Shown here: one piece after another, positions 1 to 7,965 of the stretch
How positions within the stretch are numbered: position 1 is the first letter of the stretch
Layout: each line of letters opens with the position of its first letter
The notes under the pieces: generated by a model
What the model was told of the DNA's origin: nothing
Seen by the model: the letters and a program-made list of their open reading frames with translations, nothing else
Database searches by the model: none
Origin: Glutamicibacter halophytocola
GTDB taxonomy: Bacteria; Actinomycetota; Actinomycetes; Actinomycetales; Micrococcaceae
Length of the DNA: 64,000 nt
Direction: 5' to 3'
Assembly (NCBI RefSeq): GCF_001302565.1
Contig: NZ_CP012750.1
Coordinates: 2,790,001-2,854,000 of the forward strand
Translations under genes and position numbers: made by a program

Positions 1-42
1 GCAGAACGCTGTTCGCGTTCTGCACGGCGGCAGCGTTTTTTC
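1..42 (+). terminator. hairpin, possible terminator of the upstream gene
   Basis: Positions 1-9 and 15-23 are a perfect 9-bp inverted repeat with a 5-nt loop. A run of six T follows at about 36-41, after a 12-nt gap. That gap is longer than in a classical intrinsic terminator, so this is only a candidate for ending a transcript that enters the window from the left. Confidence 0.3.
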
Positions 43-99
43 TCATTCATCAATAAACAATTGCCGTGGTTCACGACGCTTTGCATTAGATTTGAGTCC

Positions 100-552
100 A
101 TGACTGACACCGCACCACGCACGATCCTGCTGCTCAACGGGCCAAATCTGAACCTCCTGGGCACCCGCGAGCCGCAGATTTACGGACATGACACCTTGGC
201 CGATGTTGAACAGCTGGCCCGTGATGCTGCCGCCGCGCACGGATTTGAGCTGCGCGCCCTGCAGTGCAATCATGAAGGGGTGCTCATCGATGCCATTCAT
301 GAAGCTCGTACCAGTGCCGTGGGCATCGTGATGAACCCGGGAGCCTTCACCCACACCTCGGTCGCCTTGGCAGATGCCATCAGTGGTGTCCAGCTGCCCA
401 CGATTGAAGTCCACATCTCCAACGTGCACCAGCGCGAGGCATTCCGCCACCATTCCTACATTTCGCCGGTGGCCAGTTCCATCATCGTCGGCGCTGGCGT
501 CAACGGCTACAAGCTGGCCGTGGAACAGCTGGCGTACCTGCTGGGCAAATAA
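100..552 (+). CDS. aroQ: type II 3-dehydroquinate dehydratase
   Basis: The cytoplasmic enzyme converts 3-dehydroquinate to 3-dehydroshikimate, the third step of the shikimate pathway. The 150-aa length fits the small type II family. Visible family blocks are the N-terminal [16 protein letters not shown] with the active-site Arg, the IYG motif with the catalytic Tyr, [12 protein letters not shown], and [18 protein letters not shown] with the catalytic His. The ATG at 100 was chosen because the upstream TTG at 61 would add a non-conserved 13-residue leader. No strong ribosome-binding site precedes either start. The gene runs convergently towards the MarP-like gene with only 13 bp between stops. 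Confidence 0.95.
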   Translation: MTDTAPRTILLLNGPNLNLLGTREPQIYGHDTLADVEQLARDAAAAHGFELRALQCNHEGVLIDAIHEARTSAVGIVMNPGAFTHTSVALADAISGVQLPTIEVHISNVHQREAFRHHSYISPVASSIIVGAGVNGYKLAVEQLAYLLGK

Positions 553-565
553 TTTGCCCCTTTGG

Positions 566-1756
566 CTAGTTGGCGATGCAGTCCCCGGTCTTGACCGAGG
601 TGCGCTGCGATCCGCCGAGCTCCATGGCGCGCTCCATCTCCTCTAGGCTCAGGGCGAATCCAACCTGCTCGTCGCTGCGGGACTTCGCGAAGATCAAGCC
701 AACGGCCTCGCCGCTTTCATCCACCAGCGGGCCACCGGAATTGCCCTGGGCCACTTCGGCGGTGATCTGGTAGACGGAAATTCGCGACGGGTCGGTGCCG
801 TAGATATTGGAGATCGAGACGTTGGCCCGCGAGGCGATCATGGCGCTGCGAATCTGCTGGGGGCCACCAGCCGGGTAGCCGATAAACGCCGCGGCGTCGC
901 CACGGGTGAGATCCTCATCGGCCAGGTCAATGGCCGGGGCCTCCAAGCCCTGCACGTACAGCAGCGCGATATCGGTCTCGGGATCGAAGTAGACCACCTT
1001 TCCGCGGTGAACTCCGTCACGACCGGTCTCCACGGTGGCTGCCCCAAGACCGGCCACCACGTGGGCGTTGGTCATCACCATTTCTGGAGCCACCACAAAG
1101 CCCGAACCGGTCAGGTTGACACCGCATTGCACTGCCGTGCCCGAGACCTTGGCGGCGGATTCCGCTGCGGTCCGCTGGAGATCGGTGGCCACCCAGTCGG
1201 TGTCCATGGGCTGGGCCACCGGCGGCGCAAAGGGCTCCAGGAATGCTGGCAGGGTTTCGGCGATCACCTTGGAGCGGGCCGAGGAAATGGCCGAGTTCAC
1301 AAAGGGCGGCGTCGCGCCGCGAATGGCCTGGATCATGGTGGACTTTCCAATTTCCAGGGACAGGCGCGGAATGCCCATGCTGGAGGTGGAAAACGCCAGC
1401 GCGCCAATGATCGTGGCGGTAATCAGCACCGAGAGCACGCCACCGGCAATGCGGTCTGCAGAGCGCAGGAAATCGACGTTCATCCAGTGCCGGATGCGGG
1501 TGGCAATGACCCGGCCCAGCGCCTGGCCCAGGATGATCAGCACGGCAGCCGTGGCGGCCATCAGCGCAACACGCCACCAGGGGTTGTTGGCGAAAGTGGA
1601 AACCAGCGGGATGGCAAAGAACGCGGCAACACCTCCCAGAACGAGGCCCACCATGTCGCCAACGGTCAAGAGAAAACCGCGGCGAAGTCCGATAATGAAA
1701 AAGGTCAGCAAAACAGCGCAGATGACTACGTCGAGCCAGCTGAAAATTCCGAGCAC
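566..1756 (-). CDS. MarP-like membrane-anchored serine protease (CvpA + trypsin-like domain)
   Basis: The protein has two parts. An N-terminal CvpA-like membrane domain (about residues 1-130) carries four hydrophobic segments. It is followed by a chymotrypsin-fold protease domain expected outside the membrane. The catalytic triad can be read as His232 (NAHVVAG), Asp262 (TDIALL) and Ser340 (GNSGGP). The architecture matches mycobacterial MarP, a periplasmic protease needed for acid resistance; that role here is inferred from the family. GTG at 1756 was chosen because GGAG lies 5 nt upstream; the TTG at 1759 would have only a 2-nt spacer. The gene diverges from the Crp-family regulator, as is common in actinobacteria. 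Confidence 0.88.
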   Translation of the reverse strand: MLGIFSWLDVVICAVLLTFFIIGLRRGFLLTVGDMVGLVLGGVAAFFAIPLVSTFANNPWWRVALMAATAAVLIILGQALGRVIATRIRHWMNVDFLRSADRIAGGVLSVLITATIIGALAFSTSSMGIPRLSLEIGKSTMIQAIRGATPPFVNSAISSARSKVIAETLPAFLEPFAPPVAQPMDTDWVATDLQRTAAESAAKVSGTAVQCGVNLTGSGFVVAPEMVMTNAHVVAGLGAATVETGRDGVHRGKVVYFDPETDIALLYVQGLEAPAIDLADEDLTRGDAAAFIGYPAGGPQQIRSAMIASRANVSISNIYGTDPSRISVYQITAEVAQGNSGGPLVDESGEAVGLIFAKSRSDEQVGFALSLEEMERAMELGGSQRTSVKTGDCIAN

Positions 1757-1887
1757 CAAGACTCCAATGCATTCAAATACTTTGTATTAACCCAAGGTAC
1801 CCTTAGAAGCTGATGGATTTCTGCGAGCATATTCGCGAGTTTTGGCCGAATGAGCGTGACGTTCAACATTTTCTCGGTGAAACCACG

Positions 1888-1903
1888 TGTGGAAACTGTC
1901 ACA
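1888..1903 (+). promoter_or_regulatory. Crp/GlxR-type operator
   Basis: A 16-bp site, TGTGG-N6-TCACA, matches the Crp/GlxR consensus TGTGA-N6-TCACA in 9 of 10 half-site bases. It lies 57 bp before the start of the Crp-family gene and about 130 bp before the divergent protease gene. This position suggests autoregulation and possible co-control of both genes. Confidence 0.65.
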
Positions 1904-1960
1904 TTGTTACTGAATACGGCACAATGAAGTAAGCGCCTACTACTGTTGACAGGAGATTTA

Positions 1961-2638
1961 ATGGATATCGAGGTACTGCGTCGCGCGCCACTGTTTGCGT
2001 CGCTTGGTGATGAAGTATTCGCCGCGCTCACCGAAGAATTGACCGAGGTTGATCTGTCCCGCGGTGCGTCGGTGTTCCGTGAAGGCGATCAGGGCGACCG
2101 CCTGTACTTCATCGTTTCGGGCAAGATCAAGCTGGGCCGCACCTCTTCGGATGGTCGCGAAAACCTGATTGCTGTTCTTGGCCCAGGCGAACTGTTTGGC
2201 GAGATGGCCCTATTCGATCCACACCCACGCAACGCGACTGCAACCGCCGTGTCGGAAACCCGACTGGCTGGCTTGAGCCACGAGAACATGCGCAAGGCGA
2301 TCCTGAACTCCCCTGAGGTCTCGATCCAGCTGCTGCAGGCTCTGGCTGCACGTCTGCGCCGCACCAACGAGTCCCTTGCGGACTTGGTCTTCTCCGATGT
2401 TCCTGGCCGTGTTGCCAAGGCTCTGCTTGATCTTGCTGACCGCTTCGGCCGTCCAGCAACCGACGGCATCCTGGTCGCTCACGAGCTGACTCAGGAAGAG
2501 CTGGCCCAGCTGGTTGGCGCATCGCGTGAAACCGTAAACAAGGCTTTGGCTGAATTTGTACAGCGCGGCTGGCTGCGCCTGGAAGCACGCGCCGTCGTGA
2601 TTCTGGACATCCAGCGTCTGCGCCAGCGTTCACGCTAA
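1961..2638 (+). CDS. Crp/Fnr-family cAMP-responsive regulator (GlxR/Crp type)
   Basis: This 225-aa dimeric transcription factor has an N-terminal cyclic-nucleotide domain (about 1-120), a dimerisation helix and a C-terminal winged helix (about 150-225). The phosphate-binding cassette FGEMALFDPHPRNATATA is intact, which suggests cAMP binding. The recognition helix region reads TQEELAQLVGASRETVNKAL, as in actinobacterial Crp/GlxR. ATG 1961 follows AGGAG at 1951-1955 with a 5-nt spacer; the in-frame TTG at 1946 lies upstream of that ribosome site. A near-consensus Crp operator sits just upstream. In corynebacteria and mycobacteria, members of this family are global regulators of carbon metabolism. 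Confidence 0.92.
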   Translation: MDIEVLRRAPLFASLGDEVFAALTEELTEVDLSRGASVFREGDQGDRLYFIVSGKIKLGRTSSDGRENLIAVLGPGELFGEMALFDPHPRNATATAVSETRLAGLSHENMRKAILNSPEVSIQLLQALAARLRRTNESLADLVFSDVPGRVAKALLDLADRFGRPATDGILVAHELTQEELAQLVGASRETVNKALAEFVQRGWLRLEARAVVILDIQRLRQRSR

Positions 2639-2645
2639 GCCAGTC

Positions 2646-2696
2646 AAAATAGTGTGGGCCGAAGATCCTTTTGGATCTTCGGCCCACACTATTTTT
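2646..2696. terminator. bidirectional intrinsic terminator
   Basis: A perfect 23-bp stem (2646-2668 with 2673-2695) closes a TTTT loop. T residues flank it on the plus strand and A residues on the other side. It lies between the convergent Crp-family and NUDIX genes and should stop both transcripts. Confidence 0.9.
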
Positions 2697-2713
2697 ATGT
2701 TGTTCTAGCTAAT

Positions 2714-3631
2714 TCATTGGCGGCCCGCGGCGGCCTGCCAGGGGCGCGAGGATTCGGCACTCATCGAGCCCAGAACCTCCAGATAGTAAATGCCGTCGCG
2801 CACCAGCAAGTCGGGGTGCTTCAAATCCAGGGACCGCGCCCGCGACAAATACGCCACCACCCCGTTGGCCTCGGACATTGCCTCGAGCATCATTTCCACG
2901 GCCGGGTAGCTGATCCGCGAGAAGTTCAGGCCCACGGTATTGGGCTGCCCCACCAGGTCGCCGAGCTCGCTGGTGTTTCGCTGGGCCAACACGCCGCTGG
3001 CCACCTGCCACCCGCCCCATTTGCCCTTGCCTCGAAGCAGCGTCGCCTCTTGGCGGTTGGGCACGGTGGCTGCGAAGTACCAGGTATCAAATCTGCGCAG
3101 GGCAAAGTTGGGATTCAGCCAGTGCGAGACCGGCCGCAATAAATCGGTGCGAAGCCCCAGGCCGCGACGGCGAAGAAACTCATCGAATGGAAGATCCTGG
3201 CCGGCAATCGCCTCGCGGGCGCCCATCCACTCTTCGGGGTCGGTCATTTCGATGATGGATTGCTCGTCGGTACCCGCCAGCAGGATTCCGGTTTCTTCAA
3301 AGAGCTCGCGAATGGCGCAAACGATATGCGCTTGGACCAGCTGCTGGTCCAATACGTCCATGCGCTTGGACCACTGCGAAAGGCTCGGTCCGAACCATTG
3401 ATAGGTTGCCCGGTCGCTGGCCTCGTGGCTGCCGCCGGGGAAGGCCACGTTGCCCATCGGGGAGCCTCCAGGCCGAAAGGTCAGGTAGGTCTCGACGCCC
3501 TTGGAACAGTCCCGCACCAGGCACACGGACGACGCGCGGCGCGGTGAGCGGGGGGTGCGGGAGCCGAAGGTGAACCAGTTTTCGGCCGTAGGGATCTGGT
3601 GTGGCGGCAGATCAAAGACTCTGCGCACCAT
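2714..3631 (-). CDS. NUDIX hydrolase with an insertion in the Nudix box (NUDT19-like)
   Basis: The 305-aa protein has a split Nudix motif. GGSHEASD (the GX5E part) is followed by about 30 extra residues before REL-FEETG (the REXXEEXG part). Family knowledge: such an insertion is typical of NUDT19-type hydrolases acting on CoA or acyl-CoA, so a CoA or nucleotide-diphosphate substrate is plausible but unproven. ATG 3631 was chosen because residues upstream in this frame overlap ridA and do not look like protein. A TTG at 3682 just after the ridA stop is an alternative; neither start has a good ribosome site. It is the last gene of a DUF4177-ridA-NUDIX operon. Confidence 0.82.
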   Translation of the reverse strand: MVRRVFDLPPHQIPTAENWFTFGSRTPRSPRRASSVCLVRDCSKGVETYLTFRPGGSPMGNVAFPGGSHEASDRATYQWFGPSLSQWSKRMDVLDQQLVQAHIVCAIRELFEETGILLAGTDEQSIIEMTDPEEWMGAREAIAGQDLPFDEFLRRRGLGLRTDLLRPVSHWLNPNFALRRFDTWYFAATVPNRQEATLLRGKGKWGGWQVASGVLAQRNTSELGDLVGQPNTVGLNFSRISYPAVEMMLEAMSEANGVVAYLSRARSLDLKHPDLLVRDGIYYLEVLGSMSAESSRPWQAAAGRQ

Positions 3632-3692
3632 GCCGCTGCGCGGCCCGCAAGGGAAAGCCTTGGCAGGCCGCGCAACAGGCAACTGAGGTGAA

Positions 3693-4169
3693 CTACTCAA
3701 ATTCGGCGATGACCTCAACCTCGACGGGTGCATCCAGCGGAAGCACGGCAACGCCAACGGCCGAACGCGAATGCAGGCCTGCGTCGCCAAGAACCTCGCC
3801 GAAGAATTCGGAAGCTCCGTTGATGACTCCTGGCTGCCCGGTGAACTCCGGTGCCGACGACACGAAACCGACAACCTTCACGATGCGCTTAATGCGATCT
3901 AGGTCACCAATTTCGGCCTTGATGGCTGCCAGTGCGTTCAGCGCGGCAACCTGTGCCTGGGCCTTGGCTTCTTCTGCTGAAACCTCTGCGCCGACCTTTC
4001 CCACAACTGAGAGTTCACCATTAATCAGCGGAAGCTGGCCGGAGGTGTAAACGTAGTTGCCGGTGGTGACTGCTGGCAGGTAGGCAGCGACGGGCTTGGC
4101 AACGCCTGGCAGGGCATAACCCAGTTCAGCCAGGCGCGTTTCGACACGCGAGGAAGTCGCTTCTTGCAT
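3693..4169 (-). CDS. RidA family protein (reactive imine/enamine deaminase-like)
   Basis: This 158-aa protein belongs to the longer YjgF/RidA group. It keeps the core TTGNYVYTSGQLPL and the conserved arginine in RSAVGVAVLPLDAPVEVE. Canonical RidA hydrolyses reactive enamine/imine intermediates from PLP enzymes; the exact substrate of this longer subgroup is uncertain. ATG 4169 is preceded by AAGGAG with an 8-nt spacer, so the longer reading from 4277, which overlaps the DUF4177 gene, was rejected. It lies 32 nt after the DUF4177 gene and shortly before the NUDIX gene, so the three are probably co-transcribed. Confidence 0.88.
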   Translation of the reverse strand: MQEATSSRVETRLAELGYALPGVAKPVAAYLPAVTTGNYVYTSGQLPLINGELSVVGKVGAEVSAEEAKAQAQVAALNALAAIKAEIGDLDRIKRIVKVVGFVSSAPEFTGQPGVINGASEFFGEVLGDAGLHSRSAVGVAVLPLDAPVEVEVIAEFE

Positions 4170-4201
4170 GGGCTTTTTCTCCTTAAGGAAGTATGTTTTG
4201 G

Positions 4202-4357
4202 CTACTCTTTTGGACGCTTCATGTAGGCCACCGGCGATGAGCCGTTGGGGCCAGGAACTACAGTAACCAGCTCCCAACCATCATCCCCCCATTGGTCCAA
4301 AATCTGCTTTGTTGCGTGAATCAAAAGTGGCAAAGTGGCGTATTCCCATTTAGTCAT
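4202..4357 (-). CDS. small DUF4177 family protein
   Basis: This 51-aa cytoplasmic protein carries the family pattern TKWEYATLPLL near the start and WGDDGWELVTVVPGPNG in the middle. No function is established for the family. The ATG at 4357 is 7 nt downstream of a TAACGT element on the same strand, which suggests a leaderless mRNA. In mycobacteria a similarly sized protein sits beside the RidA homologue between crp and ponA2, so the pairing is conserved. Confidence 0.85.
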   Translation of the reverse strand: MTKWEYATLPLLIHATKQILDQWGDDGWELVTVVPGPNGSSPVAYMKRPKE

Positions 4358-4364
4358 ACTGGAT

Positions 4365-4370
4365 ACGTTA
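4365..4370 (-). promoter_or_regulatory. -10 element of the DUF4177-ridA-NUDIX operon (leaderless)
   Basis: TAACGT on the minus strand ends 7 nt before the ATG at 4357, the spacing expected when transcription starts at or next to the start codon. No clear -35 element was seen. Confidence 0.5.
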
Positions 4371-4381
4371 TCGCGTCCTTG

Positions 4382-4387
4382 TAAACT
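4382..4387 (+). promoter_or_regulatory. -10 element of the penicillin-binding protein gene (leaderless)
   Basis: TAAACT ends 7 nt before the ATG at 4395 and no ribosome site is present. The same hexamer precedes purD (minus strand) and the asparaginase gene. Confidence 0.55.
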
Positions 4388-4394
4388 AGTGGGT

Positions 4395-6731
4395 ATGGCA
4401 GCCAAGAAGTCCCCCTTTTTTGATACCGCCACCACCCTTGGGAAAGTCGTTGCATTCTTTGGAATCAGCGCCCTGTGTGGTGTGCTCGCAGCAGGTATGC
4501 TCGTGCCCGTAGCGGCGATCGCAAAAACCGGTTTGACCACCGGTAACAACATCGTCAGCGCACTCCCGAGCTCCTTTGAGAAGCTTCCGATTTCGGAGCC
4601 GTCAACGATCGTCGACGCCAACGGCAAGACCATCGCGAATTTCTACCAGCAGAATCGCGAACCTGTGTCACTTGATGACATCTCGCCGTATATGCGCAAG
4701 GCCATCGTCTCGGTGGAAGATGAACGCTTCTACGAGCACAACGGTGTCGACCCCAAGGGCATCGCCCGAGCCATCGTCGGCAACCTGACCTCCACTTCGC
4801 GCTCTGGTGCGTCTACCCTGACTCAGCAGTATGTGAACAACCTCCTGGTGAACAACCAGGAGCTCACCGGTTCCGAGGAAACCACCGTGTCCGGCAACAA
4901 GGACTACTCGGAAAAGATCCGCGAGCTCAAGTACGCGGTAGCCATCGAAAAGGAAATGTCCAAGGACGAAATCCTCGAAGGCTACTTGAACCTCGTGCTG
5001 TTCTCCGGTCGCGAATACGGCGTACAGGCTGCCGCACAGCGCTTCTACTCTGTGGATGCCAAGGACTTGAACGTCCAGCAGTCGGCCATGCTTGCTGGCA
5101 TGGTCCAGCTGCCGAACGTCTACAACCCGATCAACAACCCAGAGCGTTCCCTTGACCGCCGCAATAAGGTGCTGGGCAACATGTACCGCACCGGCGCGAT
5201 CAATAAAAAAGAGTATGACGACGCGGTGAAGTCCGGACTTGAGCTCAAGCCCAGCACTTCCCCATCGGGCTGCTCAGCGGCCAAAGACAACGCATACTTC
5301 TGTGATTACGTCACCAACCTGATTCTGGGCGACGACACGTTCGGCAAGACCAAGGAAGACCGCGAGGGCCTGCTGTACCGCGGCGGCCTGACGATCAAGA
5401 CCACCTTGAATAGCGAGCTGAACAAGAAGGCTGCCAACGACGCTCGCAAGTCCATCGACCCGAACGCCAAGTCCAATAAGGATGTGTTCTCCTCGATCGT
5501 CTCGGTGGAGCCTGGCACTGGAAATATCCTGACCATGGCCCAGAACACCACCTATGGTGCTGAAAAGGGCAACACCGCAAAGACCATGCTGAACTTTGCT
5601 GTGGAGAAGTCCATGGGTGGCGCTGGCGGCTTCCAGGCCGGTTCGACGATGAAACCGTACACCACGCTGGCTTGGCTCAAAGAGGGCCATCACATGTACG
5701 ACACCATCAATGCCAAGCGGCCCTACTTCGCTCCTAGCCACAAGTGGCGTGCCTCGTGCCTGCCTGGCGGCCAGACTGTCACCGGTGGTGGAGAAGCTTG
5801 GCAGCCCCTGAACGCGTCGCGTGGCTTCTACCGTCCCATGACTGTCGACTACGGCTTGAAGTGGTCCATCAACTCCGCAACCATCCAGGAAGCATCCAAG
5901 CTCGACCTCTGCAACATCACCGATTTTGCCAATAGCGTTGGGCTTCGCGATTTGGACAGCGGCCAGCCTCAAGAGCTTTCGCCAGAGCATCCATCGTTTG
6001 TCATCGGTACGCCCAAGGTCGCTCCGCTGGCACAGGCTGCCGCCTTCGCCACCTTCGCCAACAAGGGCGAATATTGCGAGCCACGTGCGCTGACCAGCGT
6101 CACAGACAAGGACGGCAACCAGTACAAGGTCAAGAAGGAATCCTGCTCGCAGCAAATTGATCCGACCTACATCGCTGATCTGAACGGCACGCTGAAGAAG
6201 ATCGCCACGGATCGCGTGTCCAAGGGCAGAGTCGCCGGACCAATCGCCGGCAAGACCGGTACCAACAACTGGTCCACCTCCACGTGGTTCGTCGGCTACA
6301 CCACCGGCATTTCCACCGCTGCCTGGGTTGGCCGAGTTAATGCCACTGCCGCTGAAGAAGCGAACACCCTGCAGGGATCGATGATCAATGATGAGCGCGC
6401 CCCAAGCACGCTCGACTCCTCGACCTACGCAGCTCCGCTGTGGGTGGACTTCATGGAGGAAGCAGTCCAGGAGTACGATCGCAGCGGCTTCGGTGCGCCT
6501 CGCAGCAAGCCTGCCCCCAAGCCTGAACCGAAGGAAGAGGATTCTTCCAAGGAGGATTCCAAGTCCGACTCCGAGGACAAGGACAAGGAATCCAAAGCAG
6601 ACCAGTCCGAATCCAATGAGTCGAAGTCTGATTCCGGAAATAATGAATCGGATAATGGCAATGGCAACGGCAACGGCAACGGCAATGGCAATGGCAATGG
6701 CAAGGGCAACGGAAAGAAATCCGACGACTAG
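4395..6731 (+). CDS. class A penicillin-binding protein (transglycosylase/transpeptidase, PonA type)
   Basis: This 778-aa bifunctional enzyme polymerises glycan strands and cross-links peptidoglycan outside the membrane. A signal anchor lies at about residues 15-45. The GT51 domain has EDERFYEH with catalytic Glu108, GASTLTQQYVNN and the EILEGYLN region. The transpeptidase domain has Ser417-T-M-Lys, Ser491-I-Asn and Lys620-T-Gly. The C-terminus is an acidic Ser/Asp/Glu/Lys tail ending in Asn-Gly repeats; no PASTA domain is visible, unlike mycobacterial PonA2. ATG 4395 fits a leaderless start; the extension to 4335 would run back through the divergent promoter region. The metallophosphoesterase follows, as in other actinobacteria. 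Confidence 0.95.
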   Translation: MAAKKSPFFDTATTLGKVVAFFGISALCGVLAAGMLVPVAAIAKTGLTTGNNIVSALPSSFEKLPISEPSTIVDANGKTIANFYQQNREPVSLDDISPYMRKAIVSVEDERFYEHNGVDPKGIARAIVGNLTSTSRSGASTLTQQYVNNLLVNNQELTGSEETTVSGNKDYSEKIRELKYAVAIEKEMSKDEILEGYLNLVLFSGREYGVQAAAQRFYSVDAKDLNVQQSAMLAGMVQLPNVYNPINNPERSLDRRNKVLGNMYRTGAINKKEYDDAVKSGLELKPSTSPSGCSAAKDNAYFCDYVTNLILGDDTFGKTKEDREGLLYRGGLTIKTTLNSELNKKAANDARKSIDPNAKSNKDVFSSIVSVEPGTGNILTMAQNTTYGAEKGNTAKTMLNFAVEKSMGGAGGFQAGSTMKPYTTLAWLKEGHHMYDTINAKRPYFAPSHKWRASCLPGGQTVTGGGEAWQPLNASRGFYRPMTVDYGLKWSINSATIQEASKLDLCNITDFANSVGLRDLDSGQPQELSPEHPSFVIGTPKVAPLAQAAAFATFANKGEYCEPRALTSVTDKDGNQYKVKKESCSQQIDPTYIADLNGTLKKIATDRVSKGRVAGPIAGKTGTNNWSTSTWFVGYTTGISTAAWVGRVNATAAEEANTLQGSMINDERAPSTLDSSTYAAPLWVDFMEEAVQEYDRSGFGAPRSKPAPKPEPKEEDSSKEDSKSDSEDKDKESKADQSESNESKSDSGNNESDNGNGNGNGNGNGNGNGKGNGKKSDD
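6654..6713 (+). repeat. ten tandem hexamers encoding an Asn-Gly tail
   Basis: Ten consecutive 6-bp units of the form AAYGGC (unit nine is AAGGGC and unit ten AACGGA) encode eight Asn-Gly pairs, then Lys-Gly and Asn-Gly, at the end of the penicillin-binding protein. Because units are 6 bp, copy-number changes would keep the frame. Confidence 0.9.
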
Positions 6732-6743
6732 CTAAGCGCCGTT

Positions 6744-6779
6744 GAAGGCCGCGTTCAACTTTGGTTGAACGCGGCCTTC
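6744..6779 (+). terminator. hairpin after the penicillin-binding protein gene
   Basis: A perfect 16-bp stem (6744-6759 with 6764-6779) closes a 4-nt loop 12 bp after the stop codon. No T run follows, so termination may be inefficient or the element may protect the 3' end. Confidence 0.6.
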
Positions 6780-6850
6780 GGTCTAGATTGGCAATAGCGG
6801 ACTTCACCAGAAGTTGCCCCCGGGCATGAAAGGACGATGGCAGACAGGTC

Positions 6851-7804
6851 ATGGTTGAACACAAAACATTTGCTGCAGCACTACGTCATGCGGCCGGTAC
6901 CACAGCGCTGGCTGCCGGTGGAGCCCTGGCGCTAGGTGGTGCACTAGTTGGCTATGGCATGCTCGAGACCCAGAAATTCGGGTTGCGCCGCGAAACCCTG
7001 AACGTGCTGCCCCGCGGCGCCTCGGACATCAAGGTCTTGCACCTCTCGGATATCCACATGGTTCCGGGCCAGGAAACCAAGATCCAATGGCTGCGCGAGC
7101 TTGCAGACCTCAACCCCGACTTCATCATCAACACCGGAGACAACCTCAGCCACCGCAAGGGTGTCCCTTCACTGGTCAAGGCGTTGGAACCGCTGATGGC
7201 TTTCCCTGGAGCCTTCGTCCCGGGATCCAACTGCTACTACGCGCCCAAGCTGAAAAACCCGTTCAAGTACTTCGCTCGCAACGACGGCATCCCCAACCCG
7301 TCATCCCGGGATCAGCTTCCGTTTGAAGAGATGCACCGCGCTTTCGGCTCTGCCGGGTGGGTCAACATGTCCAATCGTTCGCATTCAATGGTCCTGAATG
7401 GACTGCGCCTGGATTTGACCGGAGTTGATGATCCGCACATCGACCGGGATCACTTCGCAGGCTGGCCACGAGGGTCCTCGACCAGCAGCCAGGCTCCCCA
7501 CGTCCGCATTGCGCTGACTCACGCGCCCTACCAGCGAGTCTTGGACCAGTTCGCCCAGGCGCAAGCCGACGTGATTTTTGCTGGCCACACCCACGGCGGC
7601 CAGGTCTGCATTCCTGGCTATGGCGCGTTGGTCTCGAATTGCGATTTGCCGACGTGGCGCGCCCGTGGCCTGAGCGATTGGGAGTACGCCGGCAACAGTG
7701 TTCCCCTGAACGTCTCGGCGGGCCTGGGCACCTCCCGCTTCGCGCCAATCCGCTTTGCCTGCCCGCCGGAAGCCATCCTGGTGACACTCACCGGGCGAAA
7801 GTAG
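6851..7804 (+). CDS. membrane-anchored metallophosphoesterase (YaeI-like)
   Basis: This 317-aa calcineurin-like phosphoesterase has a hydrophobic N-terminal segment (about residues 18-37), so it is probably membrane-bound. Metal-binding motifs in order are LSDIHM (DxH), NTGDN, GSNCYY at the place of GNHD/GSND, and GHTHGGQ. The Asp of the third motif is replaced by Cys, which is unusual for the superfamily. The substrate is unknown. ATG 6851 was taken although only a weak ACAGG lies upstream; an ATG at 6837 is in another frame. The gene follows the penicillin-binding protein, an order shared with mycobacterial ponA2-Rv3683. Confidence 0.88.
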   Translation: MVEHKTFAAALRHAAGTTALAAGGALALGGALVGYGMLETQKFGLRRETLNVLPRGASDIKVLHLSDIHMVPGQETKIQWLRELADLNPDFIINTGDNLSHRKGVPSLVKALEPLMAFPGAFVPGSNCYYAPKLKNPFKYFARNDGIPNPSSRDQLPFEEMHRAFGSAGWVNMSNRSHSMVLNGLRLDLTGVDDPHIDRDHFAGWPRGSSTSSQAPHVRIALTHAPYQRVLDQFAQAQADVIFAGHTHGGQVCIPGYGALVSNCDLPTWRARGLSDWEYAGNSVPLNVSAGLGTSRFAPIRFACPPEAILVTLTGRK

Positions 7805-7824
7805 CCGCGAAATCCATCTTCTGG

Positions 7825-7862
7825 ATCCCGGTGCTGCACGGAATATCGTGCGGCGCCGGGAT
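7825..7862 (+). terminator. hairpin after the metallophosphoesterase gene
   Basis: An outer 10-bp stem (7825-7834 with 7853-7862, one G-T pair) encloses an inner GCACG/CGTGC stem. It is followed by a pyrimidine-rich ATTCCCTTTA. It probably terminates the penicillin-binding protein-phosphoesterase unit. Confidence 0.55.
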
Positions 7863-7965
7863 TCCCTTTAACCTCATCTGAAGCATTTCTTTCCCAAATG
7901 AGAAAATCGATTGAATTCTCTCAACCACTGGCGGTAAGCTGAAGCTCTGTCTAACTTCTGGATGA

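Noticed and set aside
3632..3874. N-terminal extension of the NUDIX protein
   Set aside because: It overlaps ridA out of frame and is Arg/Ser/Pro-rich like a shadow reading.
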